Positions 41,303 through 64,000 of a DNA stretch of 64,000 nucleotides are shown piece by piece. Source of the stretch: Streptomyces albiflavescens (GTDB taxonomy: Bacteria; Actinomycetota; Actinomycetes; Streptomycetales; Streptomycetaceae); contig NZ_BMMM01000027.1 in the NCBI RefSeq assembly GCF_014645835.1, positions 62,001 to 126,000 on the forward strand, given 5' to 3'. Numbering within the stretch: the stretch's first letter is position 1; each line of letters opens with the position of its first letter. The translations under genes were made by a program, and so were the position numbers. The notes beneath the pieces are model-generated. The model was not told where the DNA came from, ran no database searches, and worked only from the letters and a program-made list of their open reading frames with translations.

Positions 41303-42079
41303 TCAACCCGTTGTCGCGGGGTCCGGCAGCGTCCGGAGTACGCCGGCCACGTACGCGTGGAACGCCGGGTCGTCGAGCAGGAAGTGGTCGCCGGGCAGCC
41401 ACTCGATGGCGACGTCGCCGGCGCCGTGGTTCTCCCAGTCGCGCAGGCCCGGGTCGTCCACCATCGGATCGTCCACGCCCGCGCACACCCACAGGGGGCA
41501 GGCCAGCGGCGGTCCGGGCAGCGGGGTGTACGTCTCCGAGATGGTGAAGTCGGCGCGCAGTACCGGGGTGAACAGCTTGACCAGTTCCGGGTGCTCGAAG
41601 AGCTGTGGCGGGGTGCCACCGAGGCGGCGCACGGACTCCAGGAACGCCGGGGCGGAGAGTGTGTGGAGGTCGGGCAGGGTGCGCCGAGCGGTGGGGCCGT
41701 TGCGGCCGACCACGACGACAGCGGCCGGCGGGCGGCCCAGGGCGCTCCAGTAGCGGCCTGTCTCGTACGCGAACGCCGCCCCCATGCTGTGCCCGAGCAG
41801 GACGTACTGCCCCGTGGTGTGCGGGGCGGAGCCGCGGATCAGGTCCTCCAGGGCCGTGCCGAAGTCCTCGCGCAGCGGCTCGGCCATCCGGGTGCCGTGT
41901 CCTGGCAGTTCCAGCAGGGTCATCCGCGCGGCGTCGGGCAACGCCGCCTCCAGGCTCGCGAAGGCCCGTGCGGCCCCTCCCGCGTGCGGCAGGCACAGCA
42001 GCGTGGGGCGGCCCTGGCGGGCACGGCCGGGCGTGGACGTGGCGGTGGTCGCTCCGGGGGTGCTGCTCAACCGCTGCAT
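41303..42079 (-). CDS. Type II thioesterase
   Basis: A 258-residue alpha/beta hydrolase of the RifR/PltG group. N-terminal LLCLPHAGGAARAF, nucleophile Ser98 in GHSMGAAFAYE, Asp in AGVDDPMV and His in PGDHFLL. Neither type I PKS ends with a thioesterase domain, so this free enzyme may release the finished chain, as proposed for PltG, or edit stalled carriers. Its start overlaps the PPTase stop by 13 bp. The ATG follows AAGGAG by 8 bp. Confidence 0.9.
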   Translation of the reverse strand: MQRLSSTPGATTATSTPGRARQGRPTLLCLPHAGGAARAFASLEAALPDAARMTLLELPGHGTRMAEPLREDFGTALEDLIRGSAPHTTGQYVLLGHSMGAAFAYETGRYWSALGRPPAAVVVVGRNGPTARRTLPDLHTLSAPAFLESVRRLGGTPPQLFEHPELVKLFTPVLRADFTISETYTPLPGPPLACPLWVCAGVDDPMVDDPGLRDWENHGAGDVAIEWLPGDHFLLDDPAFHAYVAGVLRTLPDPATTG

Positions 42080-42921
42080 GGCGGGATCTCCTTCGTGGGG
42101 GAGGAACTCCAGGGAGTGTGCGACGACGACGGCTCGGGCCGCTCGCCGGGGTCCAGCGCGAGGACTCGTACGACATCGCCACCGCCGGCGACGGCCACGG
42201 CCGCTCTGAACTCGGGGCCGACGTCGATGAGGTGAAGGTTCCACACGCGTGTGGCCGACCCGGGAGCCGACTGCACCCGCACTGGCCCCGAGCGTCGTGC
42301 ACCGGGACTGACCCTGACCGCGGTGAGATCGCCGGCCAGGCCGCTGCCGAGGGCCTTGAGGACGGCCTCCTTGCACGCCCAGTGGGTGAACAGCCCGCTG
42401 TTCAGGGGACCTTCGCGGTCCGCGGGCCAGTGCTCCGCCTCGATGTCGGAGAGCACCTGTCGGCGCAGCCCCGCGGGATCCCTGAGTGGCCTGATCCGTT
42501 CGACGTCGACGCCGGTGGGTCCGTCACGGCTCACGGCCACCAGGGACATCCCTTCGGTGTGCGCGAGGCTGACCCTGAGCCCGGGGTCGCCACACACATA
42601 GGGCTTGCCCAACTTGCCTACCGAGAAGGTGACTTGGGACGTCATCAGGTCGGCATACGCGGCAGTCACCGCGCGCAGCGCGGCATGTGCCGAGGCGTAC
42701 AGCGCGCGCTGCGAGGGCACCATGTGCCGCCACCGCCGCAGCTCGTCCGGTGAGAGCAGTTCCAGACAGCGCCACAGCGCCTTCTCGGAACCGGGGCCGG
42801 GCTCCCGTACCGCCCAGACATGCACTTCTCCGGCGGGCGGCCCGAGCCGGGCCGCGGTCACCGGTCGAGTCCTCGCTCGGGGCACCTTCGGGGCCATCAC
42901 GTGAGCCGTCACTGGGGGCAT
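42067..42921 (-). CDS. Sfp-type phosphopantetheinyl transferase
   Basis: A 284-residue enzyme that attaches phosphopantetheine to the PCP and ACP domains. Motifs: FSVGKLGKPYV, VSLAHTEGMSLVAVS, GVDVERIRP (metal-binding Asp) and HWACKEAVLKALGSGL. The ATG at 42921 has GGAG 5 bp before it; the longer reading from 42993 would run through the operator array. It forms a two-gene operon with the thioesterase and is divergent from the PCP gene. The C-terminal tail of about 35 Ser/Pro-rich residues is not part of the fold. Confidence 0.92.
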   Translation of the reverse strand: MPPVTAHVMAPKVPRARTRPVTAARLGPPAGEVHVWAVREPGPGSEKALWRCLELLSPDELRRWRHMVPSQRALYASAHAALRAVTAAYADLMTSQVTFSVGKLGKPYVCGDPGLRVSLAHTEGMSLVAVSRDGPTGVDVERIRPLRDPAGLRRQVLSDIEAEHWPADREGPLNSGLFTHWACKEAVLKALGSGLAGDLTAVRVSPGARRSGPVRVQSAPGSATRVWNLHLIDVGPEFRAAVAVAGGGDVVRVLALDPGERPEPSSSHTPWSSSPTKEIPPCSG

Positions 42922-42972
42922 CGCTTCTCCAACCACTCGGTCATCACTGCCCGTTGGCCTCTTGACGATGAA

Positions 42973-43036
42973 CTCAACACTAGTAGAGTTCATCAGGAAA
43001 TGACATCATCAGGTGTTGAAATCAACGGGCGTTGAA
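42973..43036. promoter_or_regulatory. Quadruple tandem 16-bp operator array
   Basis: Four contiguous units: CTCAACACTAGTAGAG (42973), TTCATCAGGAAATGAC (42989), ATCATCAGGTGTTGAA (43005) and ATCAACGGGCGTTGAA (43021). Each is a palindrome with a 4-bp spacer and the step is exactly 16 bp. The array sits between the divergent PPTase and PCP genes, the promoter for the halogenase and both PKS genes. A further right half-site, GATGAA, precedes it in phase. Confidence 0.75.
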
Positions 43037-43105
43037 CTCCATTGGGTCCCCCGTTGAACCTCGGCGGGACCACCCGCCCCTCAACGCATCTCCAGGAGGT
43101 ACGGC

Positions 43106-43375
43106 GTGGCCAGTGACCGCGACGAACTGATCACCCAGCTCACCGAGTTCATCCAGGAGCGGCTGCTCGCGGAGCCCGACGCCCAGGGCATCGCCCCGGA
43201 CACCCCGTTGCTCGAGTGGGGGATTCTCACCTCGATCAACACCGCTCAGCTGCTCACCTTCATCCGGGACGAGCTGGGGACCAACATCCCGCCGACCGAG
43301 CTGACCGGAACCAACTTCCAGAACCTGGACAGCATCACCGACCTGCTGCTGTCCCTCCGTACGCCCGCTCACTGA
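43106..43375 (+). CDS. Peptidyl carrier protein for the prolyl/pyrrolyl unit
   Basis: An 89-residue free carrier protein of the RedO/PltL type. The modified serine is Ser43 in EWGILTSINTAQLL; Thr replaces the common Asp just before it. It would carry proline from the adenylase, be oxidised to the pyrrole, be chlorinated and then handed to the first PKS ketosynthase. First gene of the large plus-strand operon; GTG start behind AGGAGG. Confidence 0.88.
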   Translation: MASDRDELITQLTEFIQERLLAEPDAQGIAPDTPLLEWGILTSINTAQLLTFIRDELGTNIPPTELTGTNFQNLDSITDLLLSLRTPAH

Positions 43376-43458
43376 CCAGGGCCTGCGACCGACCCGCCGC
43401 ACAGGCCCTCGCGGCCACGGCACAGCGCATCCACCCGAATTCGCGACAGGAGATCACG

Positions 43459-44817
43459 TTGTCCGAGACATCGGCGAACTACGACTACGACATCGGCATC
43501 ATCGGCGGCGGGCCGGCCGGCTCCACCGCCGCCTCCTACCTCGCCAAGGAGGGGCTGTCCGTGGTGGTCTTCGAATCGGAGACCTTTCCGCGCGAGCACG
43601 TCGGCGAGTCGCTGGTCCCGGCCACGACGCCGGTGCTCATCGAGACCGGTGCCATGGAGAAGGTCGAGGCCGCGGGCTTCCCCAAGAAGTACGGCGCCGC
43701 CTGGACCTCCGCGGAGGACCGGGACATCGACCACATGGGCTTCCAGGGCCTGGACCACGACTTCCGCGCCGCCGAGGTGCTGTTCAGCGAGCGGGACCAG
43801 GCCGGCGTCGACCGGGACCACACCTTCCACGTCGACCGCGGCAAGTTCGACCAGATCCTGCTGCAGCACGCGGAGAGCCTGGGCGCGAAGGTCTACCACG
43901 GCGTCCGCGTCAACCGGGTCGACTTCACCGACCGCGACCGTCCGGTCATCCAGGCGAAGGTCGGCAACCAGTCGGTCGGCGTCCCCGTCCGCATGGTCAT
44001 CGACGCCAGTGGCCGCCGCACCATGATGGGCAGCCAGCTCAAGGTCAAGGAGCCGGACCCGGTCTTCAACCAGTACGCGGTGCACACCTGGTTCGACGAC
44101 TTCGACCGCAAGGCGCTCGCGGTCAACAAGGACCAGGCGGACTACATCTTCATCCACTTCCTCCCGCTGGAGGACACCTGGGTCTGGCAGATCCCGATCA
44201 CGGACACCATCACCTCCATAGGTGTCGTGACCCAGAAGGCCCGGTTCAAGGAAGCCAAGAACGACCTGGAGACCTTCTTCTGGGACACCATCGGCAGCCG
44301 CCCGGCCCTCCAGGACGCGCTGAAGAACGCCAAGCGGGTCAAGGAGTTCAAGGCCGAGGGCGACTACAGCTACGCGCTCACCAAGATCGCCGACGACTCG
44401 CTCGTGATGATCGGCGACGCAGCCCGGTTCGTGGACCCGATCTTCTCCAGCGGTGTCAGCGTCGCGCTCAACAGCGCACGGCTGGCCGCCGCCGACATCA
44501 TCGCGGCGCACAAGGCCGGGGACTTCCGCAAGGAACGCTTCGACGGCTACGTCAACACGCTCCGCGGCGCGGTGAACAACTGGTACGAGTTCATCTCGAT
44601 CTACTACCGCCTCAACATCCTCTTCACGGCGTTCGTCCAGGACCCGCGCTACCGCCTGGACGTCCTCAAGATGCTGCAGGGCGATGTGTACGACGGGGAG
44701 CCCAAGGCCCTCGCCGCGATGCGGGAGATCGTCGAGGCCGTCGAGAACGACCCCAACCACCTCTGGCACAAGTACCTGGGGACGCTCAAGGCACCCTCCG
44801 CGGCGGCCAAGTTCTAG
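43459..44817 (+). CDS. Flavin-dependent halogenase acting on pyrrolyl-PCP
   Basis: A 452-residue FADH2-dependent halogenase similar in length and motifs to PltA. FAD motif GGGPAG (16-21), candidate catalytic lysine in FPKKYGAAW (Lys76/77), and the halogenase signature WVWQIP (Trp241-Pro246). Such enzymes chlorinate the carrier-bound pyrrole once or twice. The TTG start at 43459, 6 bp after AGGAG, fits the family N-terminus (SETSANYDYDIGIIGGG). It lies 83 bp after the PCP gene and is followed by the PKS genes. Confidence 0.92.
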   Translation: MSETSANYDYDIGIIGGGPAGSTAASYLAKEGLSVVVFESETFPREHVGESLVPATTPVLIETGAMEKVEAAGFPKKYGAAWTSAEDRDIDHMGFQGLDHDFRAAEVLFSERDQAGVDRDHTFHVDRGKFDQILLQHAESLGAKVYHGVRVNRVDFTDRDRPVIQAKVGNQSVGVPVRMVIDASGRRTMMGSQLKVKEPDPVFNQYAVHTWFDDFDRKALAVNKDQADYIFIHFLPLEDTWVWQIPITDTITSIGVVTQKARFKEAKNDLETFFWDTIGSRPALQDALKNAKRVKEFKAEGDYSYALTKIADDSLVMIGDAARFVDPIFSSGVSVALNSARLAAADIIAAHKAGDFRKERFDGYVNTLRGAVNNWYEFISIYYRLNILFTAFVQDPRYRLDVLKMLQGDVYDGEPKALAAMREIVEAVENDPNHLWHKYLGTLKAPSAAAKF

Positions 44818-45054
44818 GCCCCCGGGCCTCCGGGGTCGCTTGGGCCCGCACCGGCGGAACAGGGCCGGACCGGCCCTGTCCGGCCGGTCGTACAGACCCT
44901 CGCCGGCCGGGCGTCCTCGCCCTGTCCGGCCGGGAGGCACCACGGCAGCGGACCGCTGCCGGGCACGACCCGGGTGGCGTGGACGCCCCTCCCGCCACCC
45001 GGACCCGGACTTCCGTCCGCACCATCCGTCTGTCGCACTCCTGGAGGGGGATCC
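44818..45054. other. Gene-free gap before the first PKS gene
   Basis: A 237-bp gap. CCTGTCCGGCCGG occurs twice (near 44875 and 44922) and the region can fold into several GC-rich stems, but no operator unit or clear terminator is seen. The PKS frame is open upstream to 44974, but the ribosome-binding site points to 45055. Confidence 0.5.
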
Positions 45055-59117
<14,063 letters not shown>

Positions 59118-59194
59118 CCGCCCGGGGGTCCGGGCCGCGCGGCCCGGGCCCCCGGCACCACAACTCCGCCCCGACCTCTGGAGGAACGAGCATC

Positions 59195-60862
59195 ATGCAA
59201 CCGCTGCCCGCGTCCGGCTTGCCCGACAAGGCCGTCCATGACGTCGCCATCCTGGGCGCCGGAATCGCCGGCTCCATCCTCGCGGCCATCCTGAGCCGCA
59301 ACGGGGTGAAGACGGTCCTGATCGACGCCGGCACCCACCCGCGCTTCGCGGTGGGCGAGTCCACCATCCCGTACACCTCCGTGATGCTGAGGATCCTCGC
59401 CGCGCGTTACGGAGTGCCGGAGATCGCGCATCTGAGCCACTTCTCCACGATGCGCTCCAAGGTGTCCTCGAACTCCGGCCAGAAGCGCAACTTCGGCTTC
59501 GTCTACCACCGCGAGGGCGAGGCCCAGGACCCCGGTGAGATCAACCAGTTCGTGATTCCGGTGGCGCTGTCCACCGAGTCGCACATGTTCCGCCAGGACG
59601 TCGACGCCTACATGTTCAACGTCGCGGTGCGCTACGGCGCCGTGCCGCGCCTGGGCACCCGGGTGTCGGACGTCGAAGTGGACGGCTCGGGGGTCACCCT
59701 CGCGGTGGAGAACGGCCCCGCGATCCGTGCCCGGTACGTCGTCGACGCGGGCGGTCACAACTCGCCGCTGGCCAAGAAGTTCGCGCTGCGCGACGAGGTG
59801 CCCCAGCAGCGCACGCACTCGCGGACCCTCTTCACCCACATGATCGGGGTGCGCCCGTACGACGACTGCCCGGCCGGGCGCAAGCACGACAACCCGAGCC
59901 CCTGGCACCAGGGCACCCTGCACCACGTCTTCGACGGCGGCTGGGTGTGGGTCATCCCGTTCGACAACCACCGGGGCGCCACCAACCGGCTGTGCAGCGT
60001 CGGTCTGACCCTGGACCCGCGCAAGCACCCGAAGACGGATCTGCCGCCGGAGCAGGAGTTCGCGCAGTTCCTGGAGCGGTTCCCGGACGTGGCCCCGCAG
60101 TTCAGGCACGCGAAGGCGGCCCGCCCTTGGGTGTCCACGGGGCGGCTCCAGTACTCCTCGCACCAGGTCGTCGGCGACCGCTTCTGCCTGACCTCGCACG
60201 CCGCGGGCTTCGTGGACGCGCTGTACTCGCGCGGACTGACCAACACCACCGACGTGGTCAACTCGCTGGCCTGGCGGCTGATCGAGGCGGCCAAGGACGA
60301 CGACTTCTCCGCCGAGCGGTTCGGGCACATCGAGACGCTCCAGCAGGGTCTCGTACGCGCCCACGACGAGGTGGTGGCGTCGTCCTTCACCTCCTTCCGC
60401 GACTACGGGATGTGGAACGGCACGTTTCGCATGTGGGCGCTCGGCACGGTGCTCGGCACGCTCAACGCCCAGGACGCGCTCGTACGGTTCCAGCGGTCCA
60501 AGGACCCGTTGATCTGGCGGGAGTTGGAGGCGCAGCCGCACCCCGGCGCCCTGTTCCCGGCGAGCGTCGGGTTCAACAAGATCACCGATGCCGCCTGGGC
60601 CGCCTGCCGGGACGTCGAGGCCGGTCTGATGACGCCCGACCGGGCCACCGGCGAGCTGTTCGACCTGCTGCAGGACGACGGTTACGCGCCGCCGCCGTTC
60701 GGTCTGCACGACCCGGCGAACCGCTTCTACAACCCCAACCCGGCCCGCATGATCCGCACCATGCACTGGGCCAAGCGCGGATCGGCGGCCGCGGACACCG
60801 GCCCCGTGGTGGCCGGCGCGCTCGGCGGCTTCCTGCGTTCCCGCTTCCGCAGGCACTCATGA
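59195..60862 (+). CDS. Flavin-dependent halogenase, PltM/PltD-like (phenol type)
   Basis: A 555-residue halogenase of the tryptophan-halogenase superfamily. FAD motif GAGIAG near residue 24, STIPYTS, catalytic-lysine candidate Lys97 in GQKRNFGFVYH and the signature WVWVIP at 250-255. All key residues are kept, so it should be active, probably on the phenolic ring or the released product. ATG 59195 follows GGAGG by 9 bp; the open frame upstream to 59114 lacks a ribosome-binding site. The next gene's frame overlaps its stop. Confidence 0.88.
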   Translation: MQPLPASGLPDKAVHDVAILGAGIAGSILAAILSRNGVKTVLIDAGTHPRFAVGESTIPYTSVMLRILAARYGVPEIAHLSHFSTMRSKVSSNSGQKRNFGFVYHREGEAQDPGEINQFVIPVALSTESHMFRQDVDAYMFNVAVRYGAVPRLGTRVSDVEVDGSGVTLAVENGPAIRARYVVDAGGHNSPLAKKFALRDEVPQQRTHSRTLFTHMIGVRPYDDCPAGRKHDNPSPWHQGTLHHVFDGGWVWVIPFDNHRGATNRLCSVGLTLDPRKHPKTDLPPEQEFAQFLERFPDVAPQFRHAKAARPWVSTGRLQYSSHQVVGDRFCLTSHAAGFVDALYSRGLTNTTDVVNSLAWRLIEAAKDDDFSAERFGHIETLQQGLVRAHDEVVASSFTSFRDYGMWNGTFRMWALGTVLGTLNAQDALVRFQRSKDPLIWRELEAQPHPGALFPASVGFNKITDAAWAACRDVEAGLMTPDRATGELFDLLQDDGYAPPPFGLHDPANRFYNPNPARMIRTMHWAKRGSAAADTGPVVAGALGGFLRSRFRRHS

Positions 60863-60876
60863 GGGAGGACGGGCCC

Positions 60877-63093
60877 ATGCCCCGGAACGAACACACGGAA
60901 CGACCACCCACCGCGGGCCCCGCCCAACCGGCGGACCAGAGCTGGGCGGAGGGCGCCGAGACGGTGGCGGCGGCCGAGTCGGCCCTGCCGTACGAGCCGG
61001 CGACGGAGACGGCCCCGGCGGTCGGCCCTTCACGCAGGACGAACAGGCCCGCCAAGCCGACACACACACCGGGCCGGCTCGCCGAGCCGAGTGCCGTGCC
61101 CGCTCCCACTGCGGGCAGCCGCCCCGCGGGGCGGGCACAGCCTGCGGCGCCGGGTGCCGTTGCCACGCCCAAGACCACCGGGCCGGCCGCATTGACCCCG
61201 AAGACCGCTCGCCCCGCGGTACCCACCCCCAAGACCGCCCAGCCCGCCATGCCGACGCCGAAGACCGTCCGGCGCGGCGAACCGACGCGCGAGGCCGTCC
61301 CGGCCGTCGAAGCCGCGGCCACGCCCTCCGTGGAACCGGCAGCCGCATCGACTCCCGCCGCTCCCTCCCCTGAACCGAGCGGCGGCTCCGGCCCGGTTCC
61401 CGCAGCGAGGGCCGAGTCCGGCCCGTCCGTCACCCCGGAGACCGGCCCCGCGCCGGCACCCGGCCGTCCCGGGAACCCGGCACGGCACACCGTCGCCGTC
61501 CTGGGCGCCCACCTCGGGGGCGGCATGCTCGCCGCGATCCTGGCCCGCGCCGGGATCGACGTGGTCCTGGTGGACTCGCCGCACGACGCCACCACCCCGT
61601 CGGGCGAGACCACCGTCCCGTACACCGCGGAGGTCTTCGAACTGCTCGCCCGCCGTTACGGCGTACCCGAGCTGTCCGCGCTCGGACACTTCGCAGAGCT
61701 GCCCCCCGAGGTCCGCAGGACCTCGGGGATCAAGTCCAGCATCGGCTTCGTGTACGCGCGCCCGGGCGCCCCCGTACGGCCGCACCACGTGGTGCAGTTC
61801 AACGTGCCCAGCGAGCACGGCGAGTCGCATCTGTACCGGCCCGACGTCGACGCCTGGGTGCACCGGCTCGCCGTGGGCTACGGCGCCAAGGTGCCGCAGG
61901 GGCGCCCGGCGTTCACCGAAGTGCGCGGCGACGCGGGCGACTTCACCGTCGAGCTGGCCGACGGCGGCAGCGTCGGTGCGGCGTTCGTGGTCGACATGTC
62001 CGGGCCCGACGCGCCGATGCTGCGCCGGCTCGGCCCCGATCCGGCGCTGCGCCCGCTGCGGCACTCCTCGCGGGTGCTGACCGCGCACCTGCGGGGCGTA
62101 CGGCCGCTGGAGCGGCGGGTGGACCCCGGCAAGGGCGGCACCCCCTGGACGGGCGGCACGACCCAGGTGGTCTTCCCCGGCGGCTGGATCCAGCTCGTCC
62201 CGTTCGGCGACCAGCGCACCGGCGAGACCTCGCTGACCAGCGTGGCGGTGAGTCTCGACGCCAAGTTGTGGCCGCAGCGTTCGGCGTCGCCGGAGGACGA
62301 CTTCCAGCAGCTGATACGTCAATTCCCGGACCTGGAGTGGCAGTTCCGCGAGGCGACGCCGGTCCGCCCGTGGACGGGCTCGGAGCCGTGGCAGTACGGC
62401 GCCAACGCGGCCCTCGGCGACGGCTTCGTCGTCCTCGAACGCTCCGCCGTGCGCTGCGACTTCACGCTCTCCAGGGATGTCACCCTGACGGCCGAACTGG
62501 TCCACGAGGCGGCCGCGCACCTCATCTCCGCGGCGAACAGCGGCGATTGGTCGGTGGAGCGTTTCCGCCCCCTCGAGTCGTTCCAGGCGTCGCTGATCGA
62601 GCACGGGGACCGGTTGCTGCGCACGGCGCTGACGGCCACCACCGACTTCCGGCTCTGGAACGCCTTCTGCCGGGTCTGGTTGCTGCACTCCATGTTCGCC
62701 GCCCTGTCGCTCAAGCGGGCCCGCAACGACGCGCTGGTCCGGCCCGGACGGCCCGACCAGTGGCGGGAGTTGGAGCGCCACCGGGGCGCGGGATTCTGGT
62801 TCCCCGTCTACCCCGGCTTCGTCGCCCTGTTCGACGACATGGTCCAGCTGGCACGGCAGGTGGCTGACAACCGGCTGGCACCGGGCGCGGCGGCCGAGCG
62901 GATTTTCGGCCAGTTGGACAGCGCGTCGTTCGTCCCGCCGCTCTTCGCCTTCGGCGATCCCACCGACCGCTACTACAACTTCACCCCGCTGAAACGGGTC
63001 AAGGTACTGCTGTGGGCCAAGCGCAGGGCGCCGTACATGGTCCAACGGGTGCTCACCCGGGGGGCCACCGTCCTGCCCGACGTCGAACGGTAG
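60877..63093 (+). CDS. Degenerate halogenase-like protein with long Pro-rich N-terminal region
   Basis: A 738-residue protein. Residues 1-205 are low complexity, with several copies of a Pro-Thr-Pro-Lys-Thr motif (PTPKTAQPAMPTPKT) and no recognisable fold. Residues 205-738 are halogenase-like, but the FAD motif is GAHLGG (from residue 210), the WxWxIP signature has decayed to WIQLVP (from Trp437), and GFVYARPG replaces the region after the lysine. It probably cannot halogenate. PltD of the pyoluteorin pathway is a family precedent for a non-canonical halogenase-like partner. ATG 60877 has GGGAGGAC 7 bp upstream; ATG 60859 overlapping the previous stop is the alternative. Confidence 0.82.
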   Translation: MPRNEHTERPPTAGPAQPADQSWAEGAETVAAAESALPYEPATETAPAVGPSRRTNRPAKPTHTPGRLAEPSAVPAPTAGSRPAGRAQPAAPGAVATPKTTGPAALTPKTARPAVPTPKTAQPAMPTPKTVRRGEPTREAVPAVEAAATPSVEPAAASTPAAPSPEPSGGSGPVPAARAESGPSVTPETGPAPAPGRPGNPARHTVAVLGAHLGGGMLAAILARAGIDVVLVDSPHDATTPSGETTVPYTAEVFELLARRYGVPELSALGHFAELPPEVRRTSGIKSSIGFVYARPGAPVRPHHVVQFNVPSEHGESHLYRPDVDAWVHRLAVGYGAKVPQGRPAFTEVRGDAGDFTVELADGGSVGAAFVVDMSGPDAPMLRRLGPDPALRPLRHSSRVLTAHLRGVRPLERRVDPGKGGTPWTGGTTQVVFPGGWIQLVPFGDQRTGETSLTSVAVSLDAKLWPQRSASPEDDFQQLIRQFPDLEWQFREATPVRPWTGSEPWQYGANAALGDGFVVLERSAVRCDFTLSRDVTLTAELVHEAAAHLISAANSGDWSVERFRPLESFQASLIEHGDRLLRTALTATTDFRLWNAFCRVWLLHSMFAALSLKRARNDALVRPGRPDQWRELERHRGAGFWFPVYPGFVALFDDMVQLARQVADNRLAPGAAAERIFGQLDSASFVPPLFAFGDPTDRYYNFTPLKRVKVLLWAKRRAPYMVQRVLTRGATVLPDVER

Positions 63094-63129
63094 ACAGGGA
63101 CCCCACGGGTAGCTGAAAGAATTCGGGCA

Positions 63130-63185
63130 AAGGAACCGCCGCCCCGCTGAAGCTCGCCCGCGCGGGCCGGGGACGGCGGTTCCTT
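63130..63185 (+). terminator. Terminator of the PKS/halogenase operon
   Basis: A perfect 12-bp stem, AAGGAACCGCCG (63130-63141) with CGGCGGTTCCTT (63174-63185), extended by CCCC/GGGG, starting 37 bp after the last halogenase-like gene. The loop is long and holds a second small GC hairpin. Confidence 0.85.
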
Positions 63186-63342
63186 GTCGCGTCGGCGCGC
63201 GCGGGTCCCGCGGCGGCGCGGTCCGCTGATCGAATCCGGCCAGCTCCCGCGCCGGTTCGCGAGGGGGACTCGACACCGCGACGGACTGCCGGAATGCTCC
63301 CTACCGGGGAGTCTTCCCATGTGGGATGCTGATATCGTCGAT

Positions 63343-63358
63343 TTCCTACACGCATGAA
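63343..63358. promoter_or_regulatory. Weak operator before the right-edge TetR gene
   Basis: TTCCTACACGCATGAA keeps the right half-site CATGAA and part of the left. It lies 21 bp before the GTG of the TetR gene and resembles the perfect operator at 23166 (shared CTACAC), suggesting autoregulation. Nothing else was seen in 63186-63342. Confidence 0.5.
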
Positions 63359-63379
63359 TTAACACCCGAAGGGGGACTG

Positions 63380-64000
63380 GTGAGCACCGGAAACGGGATC
63401 CCCTGTGCCACGCAGGCGGACGCACAGCCGGGCGTTGCCGCCCGCCGCGGCCGGTCGCCTTCGCGCGGTGGCGGCCGACGCCCGGGACAGAGCAGCACCA
63501 AGGAGCAGATCCTCAACGCCGCGCTCGAACTCTTCGCGGCCAAGGGCTACTCGGGCACCACCATGCGGGGCATCGCCCAGCAGGCGCAGGTCGACCCGGC
63601 CCTCATCCACCACTTCTTCAGCAACAAGGAAGGCGTGTTCCAGGACGCGGTCTCGTCCCGGCTCGATGTGTCGGCCCTCTTCGACTCCCTGACCGCCCCG
63701 GACGCCGAGCCGGTCCTGGAGCGCCGCGGTGAGCGGGTCGCGCGCACGTTCCTGGCCTTCTGGGAGGACGAGTCGACCCGGCCGGCGCTGATCGCCATCT
63801 ACCGGACCGGGCTGTCGGACGAGGCGACTTCGAAGACCTTCCGGGACCAGATCGAGGACAGCTTCGCGGCCTGCGTCCGGCGCATCGCGCCCGAGGACAG
63901 CGACCGCACCCCCGCCTTCGCCTCACTGGTGTCCGCGCAGCTCGCCGGCCTCGTGATGCTGCGGTACGTCCTCCAGACGGAGCCGCTTGCCTCGCTCGAC
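63380..64000 (+). CDS. TetR-family regulator, 3' end outside window
   Basis: The first 207 codons of a TetR gene that runs off the edge. A 40-residue basic N-terminal arm (RRGRSPSRGGGRRPGQ) precedes the helix-turn-helix GTTMRGIAQQAQVDPALIHHFFSNKEGVF, nearly identical to that of the TetR at 23219. The ligand domain has VARTFLAFWEDESTRPALIAIYRTGLSDEATS. It is a close paralog of that regulator and likely binds the same operator. GTG 63380 behind AAGGGGGAC. It may mark the right border of the locus. Confidence 0.85.
   Translation, partial: MSTGNGIPCATQADAQPGVAARRGRSPSRGGGRRPGQSSTKEQILNAALELFAAKGYSGTTMRGIAQQAQVDPALIHHFFSNKEGVFQDAVSSRLDVSALFDSLTAPDAEPVLERRGERVARTFLAFWEDESTRPALIAIYRTGLSDEATSKTFRDQIEDSFAACVRRIAPEDSDRTPAFASLVSAQLAGLVMLRYVLQTEPLASLD

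Noticed and set aside
42922..42993. N-terminal extension of the PPTase
   Set aside because: It would be translated through the operator array; ATG 42921 has its own ribosome-binding site.
44974..45054. Upstream extension of the first PKS start
   Set aside because: The extra 27 residues are unlike a docking domain, while GGAGGGGG is placed correctly for ATG 45055.

Overview
The window is high-GC actinobacterial DNA, almost certainly Streptomyces. The signs are GC-rich codon use, a WhiB regulator, a GluABCD-type uptake operon, a rare TTA codon in a giant polyketide synthase gene, and typical Streptomyces intergenic repeats. The left 9.5 kb is ordinary chromosome: an XRE regulator divergent from a methionine aminopeptidase, a gamma-glutamyltranspeptidase, a membrane-anchored unknown, a secreted S15/CocE-type hydrolase, a glutamate-type ABC importer (gluDCBA, minus strand) and a small unknown.

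From about 9.7 kb to the right edge the window looks like one co-regulated biosynthetic locus. The right half carries the hallmarks of a pyoluteorin/pyrrolomycin/streptopyrrole-type pathway. A proline adenylase, a prolyl-carrier-protein dehydrogenase and a free carrier protein make pyrrole-2-carboxyl-S-PCP. A pyrrole halogenase with a flavin reductase chlorinates it. Two type I PKS proteins (KS-AT-ACP-KS-AT-dead DH-dead KR-ACP, then KS-AT-dead DH-KR-ACP) would extend it by three units to an aroyl pyrrole. A free thioesterase and a Sfp-type PPTase are present, followed by two more halogenase-family proteins, one degenerate. A minus-strand operon (crotonyl-CoA carboxylase/reductase, two-domain 3-hydroxyacyl-CoA dehydrogenase, two tiny unknown proteins, a second proA) and a KAS III/acyl-CoA carboxylase operon look like dedicated supply of an alkylmalonyl extender. 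Extra proB and proA copies would supply proline. A CPA2 antiporter may protect against a protonophoric product.

The left part of the locus (9.8-18.4 kb) is a separate operon of unusual composition: a SPASM radical SAM enzyme, a 52-residue cysteine-free peptide with a hexad repeat, a HemN-like radical SAM enzyme, a hydrolase, a methyltransferase, a tautomerase-TrmO fusion, an MFS exporter and a class A flavin monooxygenase. It resembles a RiPP-like or peptide-modifying system not familiar to me.

The two parts are tied together by an operator I found by eye. It is a 16-bp palindrome of the form YTCAAC-N4-GTTGAR, often repeated head to tail at exactly 16-bp steps (three copies before the radical SAM operon, four between the PPTase and PCP genes). 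It lies upstream of essentially every operon from 9.8 kb to the end. Four paralogous TetR regulators in the window are candidate ligands, one with an eroded helix-turn-helix. Other oddities are an acyl-carrier-like domain lacking its serine fused to a citrate synthase, a Gly-Ser hexanucleotide expansion in ProA, and a dispersed inverted repeat in three operon-end gaps. All functions are read from sequence and family knowledge; none has been tested.
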